Positions 17,576 to 25,217 of a DNA stretch of 64,000 nt are shown piece after piece. The DNA is from a marine actinobacterium MedAcidi-G1 (GTDB lineage: Bacteria; Actinomycetota; Acidimicrobiia; Acidimicrobiales; MedAcidi-G1). The position numbers were made by a program, and so were the translations under genes. The notes under the pieces are model-generated. The model saw only the letters and a list, made by a program, of their open reading frames with translations, was not told the origin of the DNA and made no database searches. The stretch lies in NCBI GenBank assembly GCA_000817085.1, contig JUEM01000005.1, positions 1 through 64,000 of the forward strand, read 5' to 3'. Each line of letters begins with the position of its first letter. Position 1 is the stretch's first letter.

Positions 17576-18577
17576 ATGACTCGATTAGCAATTTATTTAC
17601 AAGATGCACATTCGATAAGCGAAGCAATTGAATATACACAGTACGCCGAATCGAATGGTTTTGAAGCTGTATGGCAAGCTGATTCGCGTCTCGTTCGTGA
17701 TGCAGTTGTACCTATGGCAGCATTTGCGGCAAAGACTGAAACGATAAAAATAGGTTCAGGTGTAGTTGACTGCTGGACCCGAAATCCTGCAAGACTGGCC
17801 TCTACTTTTTCGACCTTAGATGATTTGGCACCCGGTCGAATCATTCTTGGTATAGGAGCATGGTGGGATCCATTGGCTTCAAAAGTGGGGATAGAACGTA
17901 AAAGACCTCTAAAAGTAATGAGAGAAGTGGTTACGACAGTCCGAGCGTTGTTGGCTGATGAAACTGTTAGCTTTTCAGGTGATTTTGTGCAACTTGATGG
18001 TGTAGAACTCGATTATGTATACCAGGAACGGCGACCCAAAGAGGTGCCAATATACATTGGTGCGACTGGAATGAAAATGATGGAGTTGACTGGCGAGATA
18101 GCAGATGGTGTCGTTCTGAACTATTTAGTTTCACCTGAGTACAACAAAAGAGCGATGGAGCATTTAGAAATAGGGGCTTCAAAAGCTGGTAGAAGTATTG
18201 ATGAAATTGATCGGCCTCAGCTTGTAGTTTGTTCTCTAGCTGAAGATCGGAAAGAAGCCTTAGATGGAGCTCGACTTATGGTTACCCAATACCTAGGGCA
18301 GCAACCTCATATTATGAAAGCTTCTGGGGTTCCTGAAGACCTTCTAGATGAGATAGGTCAAGTTTTGACATGGCCGGCAACTCACGAACAGGTCGAGGCA
18401 GCATCAAAATTGGTTCCTGATGAGGTTGTTCAGATGATTTGTGCTGCTGGAACTCCCGATGAGGTAAGAGAAAAAGTAGCTCAGTACATGAAAGATGGAT
18501 GTACGTGCCCGATTCTCTACCCATTAGGACCTGATGTCAGATTAATGATTGATACTTTTAGAGATTGGTCACCATGA
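17576..18577 (+). CDS. LLM-class F420/flavin-dependent oxidoreductase (paralogue A1)
   Basis: A 333-residue luciferase-like (beta/alpha)8 protein of the methylene-tetrahydromethanopterin-reductase type. Typical segments are [38 protein letters not shown] and [14 protein letters not shown]. It is a close paralogue of the protein at 30728-31753: both contain [18 protein letters not shown] and CPILYPL. It has AGGAGA just upstream at good spacing and overlaps the 8-oxoguanine deaminase gene by four bases (ATGA). Whether the cofactor is F420 or FMN is not decidable here. A role in oxidising or opening a heterocyclic ring is inferred from the partner genes. Confidence 0.85.
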   Translation: MTRLAIYLQDAHSISEAIEYTQYAESNGFEAVWQADSRLVRDAVVPMAAFAAKTETIKIGSGVVDCWTRNPARLASTFSTLDDLAPGRIILGIGAWWDPLASKVGIERKRPLKVMREVVTTVRALLADETVSFSGDFVQLDGVELDYVYQERRPKEVPIYIGATGMKMMELTGEIADGVVLNYLVSPEYNKRAMEHLEIGASKAGRSIDEIDRPQLVVCSLAEDRKEALDGARLMVTQYLGQQPHIMKASGVPEDLLDEIGQVLTWPATHEQVEAASKLVPDEVVQMICAAGTPDEVREKVAQYMKDGCTCPILYPLGPDVRLMIDTFRDWSP

Positions 18578-19872
18578 ATAACCGTCTGGTTCTAAGGGGA
18601 TTACGATATCCCGGTGATATAGCTATAGAAAATGGTGTCATAACTGAAGTTGGCTTAATTGAGCCGCAAGACAATGATGAAGTGTTTACTTGCACTGGAG
18701 ATATAGCTACTCCAGGTTTGATAAATACTCACCACCACTTATATCAATGGATGACACGTGGGCGCGCAGTTGGTTGCAACTTGTTTGATTGGTTGGTGCA
18801 TCTGTACCCTGTCTGGGGCAAACTGTCGGTCGATGATGTGCATGCTGCTGCGCTAGTCGGTTTAGGTGAATTAGCCTCAACAGGTTGTACAACAGCATTT
18901 GACCATCACTACTTGGTGCCAAATGGTGATGACTCAGTATTCGATGCGATAGTCGATGCAGCTGAACAAGTCGGAATTAGATTGCATCTATCACGAGGCT
19001 CTATGGATCTTGGAGAGAGCCAAGGGGGGCTGCCCCCGGATCATGTTGTGGAAGACCGAGAAGCAATCCTTTCATCTACAGAATCAATAATTTCAAGGCA
19101 TCATGACGGGGAAATGGTTCACGTTGTTGTGGCCCCGTGCAGTCCTTTTTCAGTGACCACGGAATTGATGATTGATTCTGCGGAGCTTGCTAGAAAACAC
19201 GGTGTCCGTCTTCATACTCACCTTTGCGAAACTTTAGAGGAGCAAGAGTACTGTCTTGAGAAGTTTGGGAGGCGGCCGGTCGAGATGTTGGACGAATGGG
19301 GTTGGGTTGATAATGATGTCTGGCTGGCACATGGTATCCACATCGATAAAGAAGAAATGCAGAGACTGGGAGGAGCAGGTACAGGTATTGCACATTGTCC
19401 ATCCTCGAATGCGCGTTTGGCAGCAGGAATGTGCCCGGTGACAGATCTTCTGGAAGCAGGTTGTCCGGTCGGACTTGGAGTAGACGGGGTGGCTTCGAAT
19501 GAGATAGGTGGTTTATTCCCAGAACTTAGACAAGCACTTTTTACCGCACGGCAAAGAGAAATGAGACCTGATGCTCTTATGCCAGAAGAAGTAGTCGAGA
19601 TGGCAACAATAGGTGGAGCACGCTGTTTGGGCTTAGAGGATTTAGGGAGTTTCACAAAAGGCCAAAAGGCAGATATTGCTATTTGGCCGGGAGGAGATCT
19701 AGGCGATATTCAGGATCCTCTCACGGGTCTTGTAATGGGACCGGACAGAAGAGTGAAACATCTTTTCGTCGGGGGAAACCAGGTGATAAATAATTCGGAG
19801 TTGAAAAAAGTTGATATGGGCATAGCTCATTTAGAATTAGCTCGACATGCAAAGAGACTCTTCGATAGTTGA
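18574..19872 (+). CDS. 8-Oxoguanine deaminase-type amidohydrolase
   Basis: A 432-residue amidohydrolase with the complete set of metal ligands: [29 protein letters not shown] and LGVDGVAS. The segments [13 protein letters not shown] and [11 protein letters not shown] are features I associate with characterised 8-oxoguanine deaminases (EC 3.5.4.32), which convert 8-oxoguanine to urate. Related s-triazine or guanine deaminases are the alternative. The ATG at 18574 overlaps the LLM stop (ATGA). It ends the + operon and converges with the VanX-like gene 20 bases away. Confidence 0.82.
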   Translation: MNNRLVLRGLRYPGDIAIENGVITEVGLIEPQDNDEVFTCTGDIATPGLINTHHHLYQWMTRGRAVGCNLFDWLVHLYPVWGKLSVDDVHAAALVGLGELASTGCTTAFDHHYLVPNGDDSVFDAIVDAAEQVGIRLHLSRGSMDLGESQGGLPPDHVVEDREAILSSTESIISRHHDGEMVHVVVAPCSPFSVTTELMIDSAELARKHGVRLHTHLCETLEEQEYCLEKFGRRPVEMLDEWGWVDNDVWLAHGIHIDKEEMQRLGGAGTGIAHCPSSNARLAAGMCPVTDLLEAGCPVGLGVDGVASNEIGGLFPELRQALFTARQREMRPDALMPEEVVEMATIGGARCLGLEDLGSFTKGQKADIAIWPGGDLGDIQDPLTGLVMGPDRRVKHLFVGGNQVINNSELKKVDMGIAHLELARHAKRLFDS

Positions 19873-19892
19873 TTCCAAATTAAAAACGGTTT

Positions 19893-20603
19893 TCAGTTTC
19901 TAAAAGGGCTTACCACCCCGAATTTTGCCTTTTCTCCTGTTAAAGCACCCCAACGGCGTGTACCGAACTCAAAATGCCACCATTCTTCTTGAAAAACAAC
20001 AAAGTCATGTGCGTGCATCGTCCAATACAAAAAACGACGAAAATCTCTATCAAATCCCGGGGTTTTCTCTAAGAAATCTGCTCGCGCTGCAGGAGTAATA
20101 TCATCAAATCCTGATGCGGGTGCCAAAGGAACATTGTCAAAGGTGAAAGTCAGGTCAACTGCTCCACCAGTTAAATGAGGCGGTGGGGTAACAGGGTCAC
20201 TATTTGGTTCAGCGAATAATTCTTCCGGAACTTTCGGATCCTCGCAGGCGGCTTTAAAAAGTTCATTTTGTAGAGCCAGAGGCCTCCATGCATCAAAAAT
20301 AGCCAGTCCCCACCTTTCAGGGAGCTCTTCAGTGATGCAATAGAGTTTTTCAGCAACAGATTCCCGAAGCCAAGAGGTTTTGAAAGAGTTTTCCCAGCCT
20401 GCCTCCCAGTAGCAATTCAGCGTTTTTACATGAGGATGCTTTAATTCAATAAGAGGTTCGTCATCAAATATTTCTAAAGCAGACGCTTCAGGCTCCCACA
20501 ATTCAGGTATGGCTTCTGATTCAGGAATATCTATGTTGAGATTTTTAAAAAACTTTTGCACATCAGTGGTTAGAACAGGTTCTCCAATCTTCTGCACCCT
20601 CAA
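19893..20603 (-). CDS. VanX-like D-Ala-D-Ala dipeptidase (peptidase M15D)
   Basis: A 236-residue zinc peptidase of the VanX family. The zinc/catalytic motif PHLTGGAVDLTF (His and Asp seven residues apart) and the second motif EEWWHFEFG are intact, as is the WGLAIFDAWRPLALQ strand before them. Family members cleave D-Ala-D-Ala, but no van-type resistance genes are near and there is no signal peptide. It is the last gene of the minus-strand XdhD-like operon and overlaps the LLM gene (ATGA), so it may hydrolyse an amide bond in a catabolic intermediate or be a dipeptide scavenger. Confidence 0.85.
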   Translation of the reverse strand: MRVQKIGEPVLTTDVQKFFKNLNIDIPESEAIPELWEPEASALEIFDDEPLIELKHPHVKTLNCYWEAGWENSFKTSWLRESVAEKLYCITEELPERWGLAIFDAWRPLALQNELFKAACEDPKVPEELFAEPNSDPVTPPPHLTGGAVDLTFTFDNVPLAPASGFDDITPAARADFLEKTPGFDRDFRRFLYWTMHAHDFVVFQEEWWHFEFGTRRWGALTGEKAKFGVVSPFRN

Positions 20604-21565
20604 CCTCCAAGAACCTGGGCTGTTACTTCAAGTAAAGAAACTCCACTATCAGGTTCAAATACAGGAATCATGAATTCATTAAAACCATGCTGTTCGACAA
20701 GACGAGCAAGTTCGTCAGCGCATTCGCTTACGCTTCCAGAGATGACAAAAGGTAGAACCCAATCATCTGACACATATTCTGCAGCTGCTTCAAGGCTGTT
20801 AGCTAGAGCACTGCGTATATTCGAAACATCTTTTTCAGTGACACCCAACTCATCAAGCACTGTCTTAGGAGAGTCCACCAGACGGTATGTCATATGGGGT
20901 CTAACAATTTCAAGAGATTCATCGTCAGTGACGATCATTGTTGAATAACAAATTTTTGGATCGTTGTTTCCACGTTCAGCACCCATTTTTATATTTTCTA
21001 CATATTCACCGAGTAAAGGTTTGAAAATAAAATCTAACATCACCCCGTCAGCAACAGAGCCGCCAAGGTCAAGCATTTTAGGACCGCGCCCAGCTAACCA
21101 AATTTCAATATCAGATCTTCCATAATTTAATTGTGCTGATTTGAAAGAAAATCCTGGTGCTTCCAAATCAACTTTTTTACCCGCGAATAACTGTCGGCAG
21201 GCAGAAATTGTTTGACGAACAGTTTCGAGAGGCTTGTAACGCTCAATTCCAAGAGGGTCTAAAGTCAAACTTCCTCCCGCCCCTATTCCCAAAAAAGCAC
21301 GACCGTTAGACATTTCATCAAGAGAAGCTATAGCAGCAGCAGTCTGACCTGGATGACGGGTGTAAGAATTTGTAATACCGGGGCCAACAATTAAGTTTTC
21401 AGTGGCATGCAGAATAGCGGTCATGGTGACATAAACATCTCGAGTTGCTAACCCTTCGTCGTATACCCAACAACGTTCAAAACCCAATTGCTCAGATCTG
21501 ATAGCTAAATCACACATAGAATCAATTGAAGTTTCTGGGATGAGATTGATACTTCCTGGAATCAT
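20600..21565 (-). CDS. LLM-class flavin-dependent oxidoreductase (paralogue B1)
   Basis: A 321-residue luciferase-like protein. Family features include RCWVYDEGLATRDVYV, VGPGITNSYTRHPGQTAAAIA, GIGAGGSLTLDPLGIER and IWLAGRGPKML. It is a clear paralogue of the protein at 36793-37755, sharing RCWVYDEGL and the GIGAGG region, and belongs to a different LLM subgroup from those at 17576 and 30728. It lies between yqeC and the VanX-like gene. Substrate and cofactor (F420 or FMN) are unknown. Confidence 0.85.
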   Translation of the reverse strand: MIPGSINLIPETSIDSMCDLAIRSEQLGFERCWVYDEGLATRDVYVTMTAILHATENLIVGPGITNSYTRHPGQTAAAIASLDEMSNGRAFLGIGAGGSLTLDPLGIERYKPLETVRQTISACRQLFAGKKVDLEAPGFSFKSAQLNYGRSDIEIWLAGRGPKMLDLGGSVADGVMLDFIFKPLLGEYVENIKMGAERGNNDPKICYSTMIVTDDESLEIVRPHMTYRLVDSPKTVLDELGVTEKDVSNIRSALANSLEAAAEYVSDDWVLPFVISGSVSECADELARLVEQHGFNEFMIPVFEPDSGVSLLEVTAQVLGG

Positions 21566-21574
21566 CTAAGAAAC

Positions 21575-22312
21575 CTATCCTTCTTGATGACTTAGAACTA
21601 GAGAAATTTCAACTTCTGAGTCAAAACTCTGAAGCTCTTGAACTAAACGCTCAACAATGTTTTGGTTTCCAGGAGAAACCTTTGTAATCGCTATAACGAA
21701 ACGCATTCCATTTTTTAACCCTTTTCTAGATCCGTTCGAATCGAGTAAAAGAATGGCAGCCCTTTTAGGGGTGAGTCTTTCATAGGGAGAGCAATTAACG
21801 ACCGCCGCGACTCTTAGCGGTCTATGGCATTGGTCTTCGATAACTCTATCAATTGCATCAGCACCGATTACTGCAATAACAGTTGTTACACCTTGGGGTA
21901 AAACAGGTTCGTAAGGCGCAGGAGCCTTCGCTGGATGTCGTCTCGCTCCATCTGCTTCAACGATGACTCTGGTTGCTTCGGGTAACCAACCTTTGGGTAG
22001 CGAAGGATCAACTCCGAAAGCTTTTTCACCCTTGACGCGATCCCAGATCATAACGGGAGCATTTCCTCCTAAGGCATCGGCAAGCTCTTTTTCAGAAGGG
22101 CTAATGAGCAAATTTGCTTCTCCTGTTTGGTCACTCCCCATTTTGGTTGTAGTAGTTAGAATCGTTCCTCTACCGTGAAGTTCTCCTAGAGCCCTAAGAA
22201 GAGTTGATTTACCTCCGCCTCCAACCAGAGCGACTATCTCACCTTCTTTTATTTCTAGATTTTCGACAGCCTTGTGAACCTCTAAAGGTTCGATTTGTTT
22301 TTTTCTAACCAT
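21575..22312 (-). CDS. yqeC: YqeC-like molybdenum hydroxylase accessory ATPase
   Basis: A 245-residue protein matching YqeC, annotated in other bacteria as a putative accessory protein of selenium-dependent hydroxylases. It begins with a P-loop, IVALVGGGGKSTLLRALGE (residues 26-44), followed by TILTTTTKMG, then VIVEADGARRHPAKAPAPYEP and TTVIAVIGADAID, all family landmarks. It probably uses nucleotide hydrolysis in cofactor maturation or insertion. It overlaps yqeB by 31 bases. The family normally accompanies enzymes with a labile selenium or sulfur at the molybdenum; that link is knowledge of the family, not shown here. Confidence 0.85.
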   Translation of the reverse strand: MVRKKQIEPLEVHKAVENLEIKEGEIVALVGGGGKSTLLRALGELHGRGTILTTTTKMGSDQTGEANLLISPSEKELADALGGNAPVMIWDRVKGEKAFGVDPSLPKGWLPEATRVIVEADGARRHPAKAPAPYEPVLPQGVTTVIAVIGADAIDRVIEDQCHRPLRVAAVVNCSPYERLTPKRAAILLLDSNGSRKGLKNGMRFVIAITKVSPGNQNIVERLVQELQSFDSEVEISLVLSHQEG

Positions 22313-23085
22313 TTAGTTACAGCTTCCATTACGCCATTTCCAACTGCTAGAGCCTTGTCAGAAACTTTGTCTACATCAACGCTTGCACCTCTCGGGTCTA
22401 TATCCCCAATCTTCATGCCGGCTTCTAGCGGCACGCCTTCATTTATCATTCCACGAATTAGTCCGCTAGTTCCGGCAACTATCGAACTATCTCCCACAGA
22501 GCCAATTACTTCACCTTTTTTGACCAGATCACCTATGTCCTTCACCCAGTGAATTTCTCCATCAGAAGGAGAACGCAATAGGCGTTCACTTGTAAGCCCC
22601 CCAACTTCACCAGGAATTCCTGTGTCTTTATGTGCATAACCATCCCAAATCACTTTCCCCAAATTGGGTCCGCGCATGGTCTCGACAACAGCATGACAGT
22701 CCTTACCGGCAAAAAACCCGGGTCCAAGAGCAACAACTAAGTCGGCATCATCAATTTTTGTATCCATAGGTTTTTTCTGCATTCTGGCATCGACAATCAC
22801 AGAAATTGGGAAAGGTGGGAGAGATTCGCTGATTAGAACTGGAACAACGTTAGTAGATGCAAAGTCATCAATATTTGAGAGTTCATCAATTTTTTCGCCT
22901 ACTATTTCCTCAATTTCTATTTTTTTGTCGAGAATCGCTGATGAAAGTGAAACTTTTCTTCTTACCGCCAAAGGATTTTCCAAATCAAATACGACCACGG
23001 GCATTCCTCTTCTTTTTAGTTGAAGAGCAACACCGGTTCCCAGGTCTCCGCCTCCACGTATTAAACAGAGATGTTCAGAAATCAC
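22282..23085 (-). CDS. yqeB: YqeB-like molybdenum cofactor maturation protein
   Basis: A 267-residue protein of the YqeB/EF2563 family, annotated as selenium-dependent molybdenum cofactor biosynthesis protein. Landmarks are the glycine-rich start CLIRGGGDLGTGVALQLKRRG, the conserved NPLAVRRKVS, a central VVALGPGFFAGKDCHAVVET and IWDGYAHKDTGIPG. It lies between xdhC and yqeC, in the order known from other loci. The exact reaction is not established; with XdhC it presumably modifies or hands over the sulfurated (or selenated) cofactor to a molybdenum hydroxylase encoded nearby. Confidence 0.87.
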   Translation of the reverse strand: MISEHLCLIRGGGDLGTGVALQLKRRGMPVVVFDLENPLAVRRKVSLSSAILDKKIEIEEIVGEKIDELSNIDDFASTNVVPVLISESLPPFPISVIVDARMQKKPMDTKIDDADLVVALGPGFFAGKDCHAVVETMRGPNLGKVIWDGYAHKDTGIPGEVGGLTSERLLRSPSDGEIHWVKDIGDLVKKGEVIGSVGDSSIVAGTSGLIRGMINEGVPLEAGMKIGDIDPRGASVDVDKVSDKALAVGNGVMEAVTKWLEKNKSNL

Positions 23086-23087
23086 AG

Positions 23088-23891
23088 CTAATTATTACTA
23101 GAATTATCTTTTTCGATGATTTGAGACATGATAGAAATAGCTATTTCTTGAGGGGTCTCAGCATTCAAGTCTAAACCTATGGGTGAAGTGACTCTAGAGA
23201 AATCTTGTTCCGAAATGCCAGATGATGACAGTGCAGATCTAGTTGTTTCCCATCGCCTAGAACTTCCCATTACTCCAATTGATTTTGTATCAGTAGAAAG
23301 CAGATGAGGAAGGTTTTGGATGTCCAATTCAGCATTGCGTGTAACAGCTACTACATGATCTCGTTCCGTTAAATTGATCTGCTCTAGAGCATCTTCAATT
23401 GAGCCGGCGATAACAAGATCTGCTCCAGTTACGTTTTCAGTTAGCTCTTCTCGATCGTCTGTTGCAACGACATAGTAGCCCAACCAGCTAGCAAGCTCGG
23501 CTACGGCTCTTCCGACATGACCGCACCCGATAATCAGAATTTTAGAATTGGGCATATAGGTCTCCAAATGAATAGTAACCGTTCCACCACAAACACCTGG
23601 ATCTCCAGCCACTGGATCAACTAGTTCATAGTTCAGCAGAAGTGAGGTGCCGTCGTCCATGCAGGCACAGGCTTCTTTTATTACCCGTGCTTCCATCTCT
23701 CCACCACCTATAGTTCCAATTTGTTCAGAGTCAGAAAGTATCAACATTTTTGCCCCAGAATGCCGTGGTACGGATCGGGAAGTTTCCACAACTGTTGCTA
23801 AAACGACAGTATTTCCTTCATCAATGAGATTATTAAGTTTGGTCAGTATCCGAGTCTCGTCGACACCCTTACTGAGATTTTTTTTACCCAT
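23088..23891 (-). CDS. xdhC: XdhC-family cofactor insertion protein
   Basis: A 267-residue XdhC/CoxI-family protein. It shows the N-terminal XdhC domain (TVVLATVVETSRSVPRHSGAKM, then GTIGGGEMEARVIKEA) and the C-terminal Rossmann domain (KILIIGCGHVGRAVAELASWLG). XdhC binds molybdenum cofactor, protects it during sulfuration and inserts it into the hydroxylase. The ATG at 23891, overlapping the previous stop by eight bases (ATGGGTAA), is preferred over an upstream in-frame start inside the amidohydrolase gene. One XdhC may serve all three molybdenum hydroxylases of the window. Confidence 0.9.
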   Translation of the reverse strand: MGKKNLSKGVDETRILTKLNNLIDEGNTVVLATVVETSRSVPRHSGAKMLILSDSEQIGTIGGGEMEARVIKEACACMDDGTSLLLNYELVDPVAGDPGVCGGTVTIHLETYMPNSKILIIGCGHVGRAVAELASWLGYYVVATDDREELTENVTGADLVIAGSIEDALEQINLTERDHVVAVTRNAELDIQNLPHLLSTDTKSIGVMGSSRRWETTRSALSSSGISEQDFSRVTSPIGLDLNAETPQEIAISIMSQIIEKDNSSNN

Positions 23892-25215
23892 TTTCACCCC
23901 AGAGGCGCCTAGCTTGCCGATGAACAGATTCTCTTTGATTTTCAAGATCAGCCCCAAGAATCTCGCCATTTTTTAATTTCCATTTTCCTGCAATCATTAC
24001 AGAGTCGACATGATGACCAGAGCGATAAAGAATCACTTGCTCAATTAGGTTTTCTTCAGTCGAGGGAGTTGGAAAGTTTGCATCAATTAATTGGAGGTCA
24101 GCCACGAAACCTGGTTTCAAAGCACCAACATTATCTAGGCCTAGGGCTTCCGCTCCTTGAAGAGTTGCCATTTCAAAAACTTGTTCAGCTTTCATCGTCC
24201 CAGGATCTTGAAGACGTGCTTTGTGGATGAGAAAAGCTCCTCGCATTACGTCAAACATGTCATTCATGTATCCGTCGCTTCCCAGAGAGACACGGACGCC
24301 TTTTTCGAGCAGTTCGGGAATAGGAGCTATCCCACCTCCAACCTCACAGTTAGATAAAGGCATATGAACACAACGTGTTCCAGCAGATGAAACTAATTCA
24401 ATCTCTCTTTCAGATAGATGAACACACTGAGAAGCCAGAAATCGCGGACCATTTATCCCAAGTTTTTCGTAATGTTCGAATGTTCGGTGTCCAAAAGTTT
24501 TTTCACACCATTCGCCCTCATAGGCACCTTCATTGCAGTGAGCATGAAAGAGAACGTTATTTTCTTCAGCCAGCTCGAATGCATGTCGAAGAAAGTTATC
24601 GGAGCAAGTGAATGTTGTATGGACACTCATAAATCCAGACACAAGATTCCCTTCAACGTTTGTTTCAATCAAACGGATATTTTCATCAATTCCTTTTTGA
24701 GCAACTTTTGAACCGGATCTTTCACTTGCTTCAAAACTGAGCAAAGCTCTAAGTCCGCGTTTTTCTACGATTTCCTTTTCGAGTAAGAGAGAGTCGGGAA
24801 GTGACTGGGGTGCTTCTAAGATGTCGCAAAATGTCGTTGTTCCACTTAAAAGCATTTCACTGCATAACCATTCGGTCGCAGCAGAAATCATTTTATGATC
24901 AATTTTGTCTTCGACTAAAGGCCACCAAAACTTTTCTAGAAAAGACCAAAAATCTGATGGAGCAGATTTTACTGGTATGCCATGTGCCAGAACCCCATAC
25001 ATATGGATATGCCCATTAACGAAACCGGGCATGAGTACCTTGTCTTTAGCTAAAAAGATTTCGTCTTCTGAAAACTTGGTTTCCAGTTCTTCGTTTGGTG
25101 CAACAGATTGAATTTTGCCGTCGTATACACGCACACCCCAATTTTGTTTGGGCTCATTTGAAGATTCAGAAATCAACCAAGCGGGTTGAATAATGAGACC
25201 GCCCTTTGAGGGCAT
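23884..25215 (-). CDS. Amidohydrolase-superfamily deaminase/hydrolase
   Basis: A 443-residue member of the Atz/Trz/SsnA-like amidohydrolases with a full-length fold. Metal and catalytic motifs are NGHIHMYGVLAHG, FHAHCNEG, ASQCVHLSERE and LGSDGYMNDM. The insert DFWSFLEKFWWPLVED is like SsnA, and its length equals that of SsnA. It sits directly after the XdhD-like gene, where ssnA sits near xdhD in enterobacteria. A cyclic amidine or imide hydrolase or deaminase is likely; the substrate is unknown. It is not closely similar to the short SsnA-like protein at 16495. Confidence 0.85.
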   Translation of the reverse strand: MPSKGGLIIQPAWLISESSNEPKQNWGVRVYDGKIQSVAPNEELETKFSEDEIFLAKDKVLMPGFVNGHIHMYGVLAHGIPVKSAPSDFWSFLEKFWWPLVEDKIDHKMISAATEWLCSEMLLSGTTTFCDILEAPQSLPDSLLLEKEIVEKRGLRALLSFEASERSGSKVAQKGIDENIRLIETNVEGNLVSGFMSVHTTFTCSDNFLRHAFELAEENNVLFHAHCNEGAYEGEWCEKTFGHRTFEHYEKLGINGPRFLASQCVHLSEREIELVSSAGTRCVHMPLSNCEVGGGIAPIPELLEKGVRVSLGSDGYMNDMFDVMRGAFLIHKARLQDPGTMKAEQVFEMATLQGAEALGLDNVGALKPGFVADLQLIDANFPTPSTEENLIEQVILYRSGHHVDSVMIAGKWKLKNGEILGADLENQRESVHRQARRLWGENG

Positions 25216-25217
25216 TT

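Noticed and set aside
21575-23891. Selenoprotein with in-frame TGA because of the YqeB/YqeC/XdhC genes
   Set aside because: The selenium in this enzyme class is a labile ligand on molybdenum, not selenocysteine, and no in-frame TGA readthrough is needed for any gene here.
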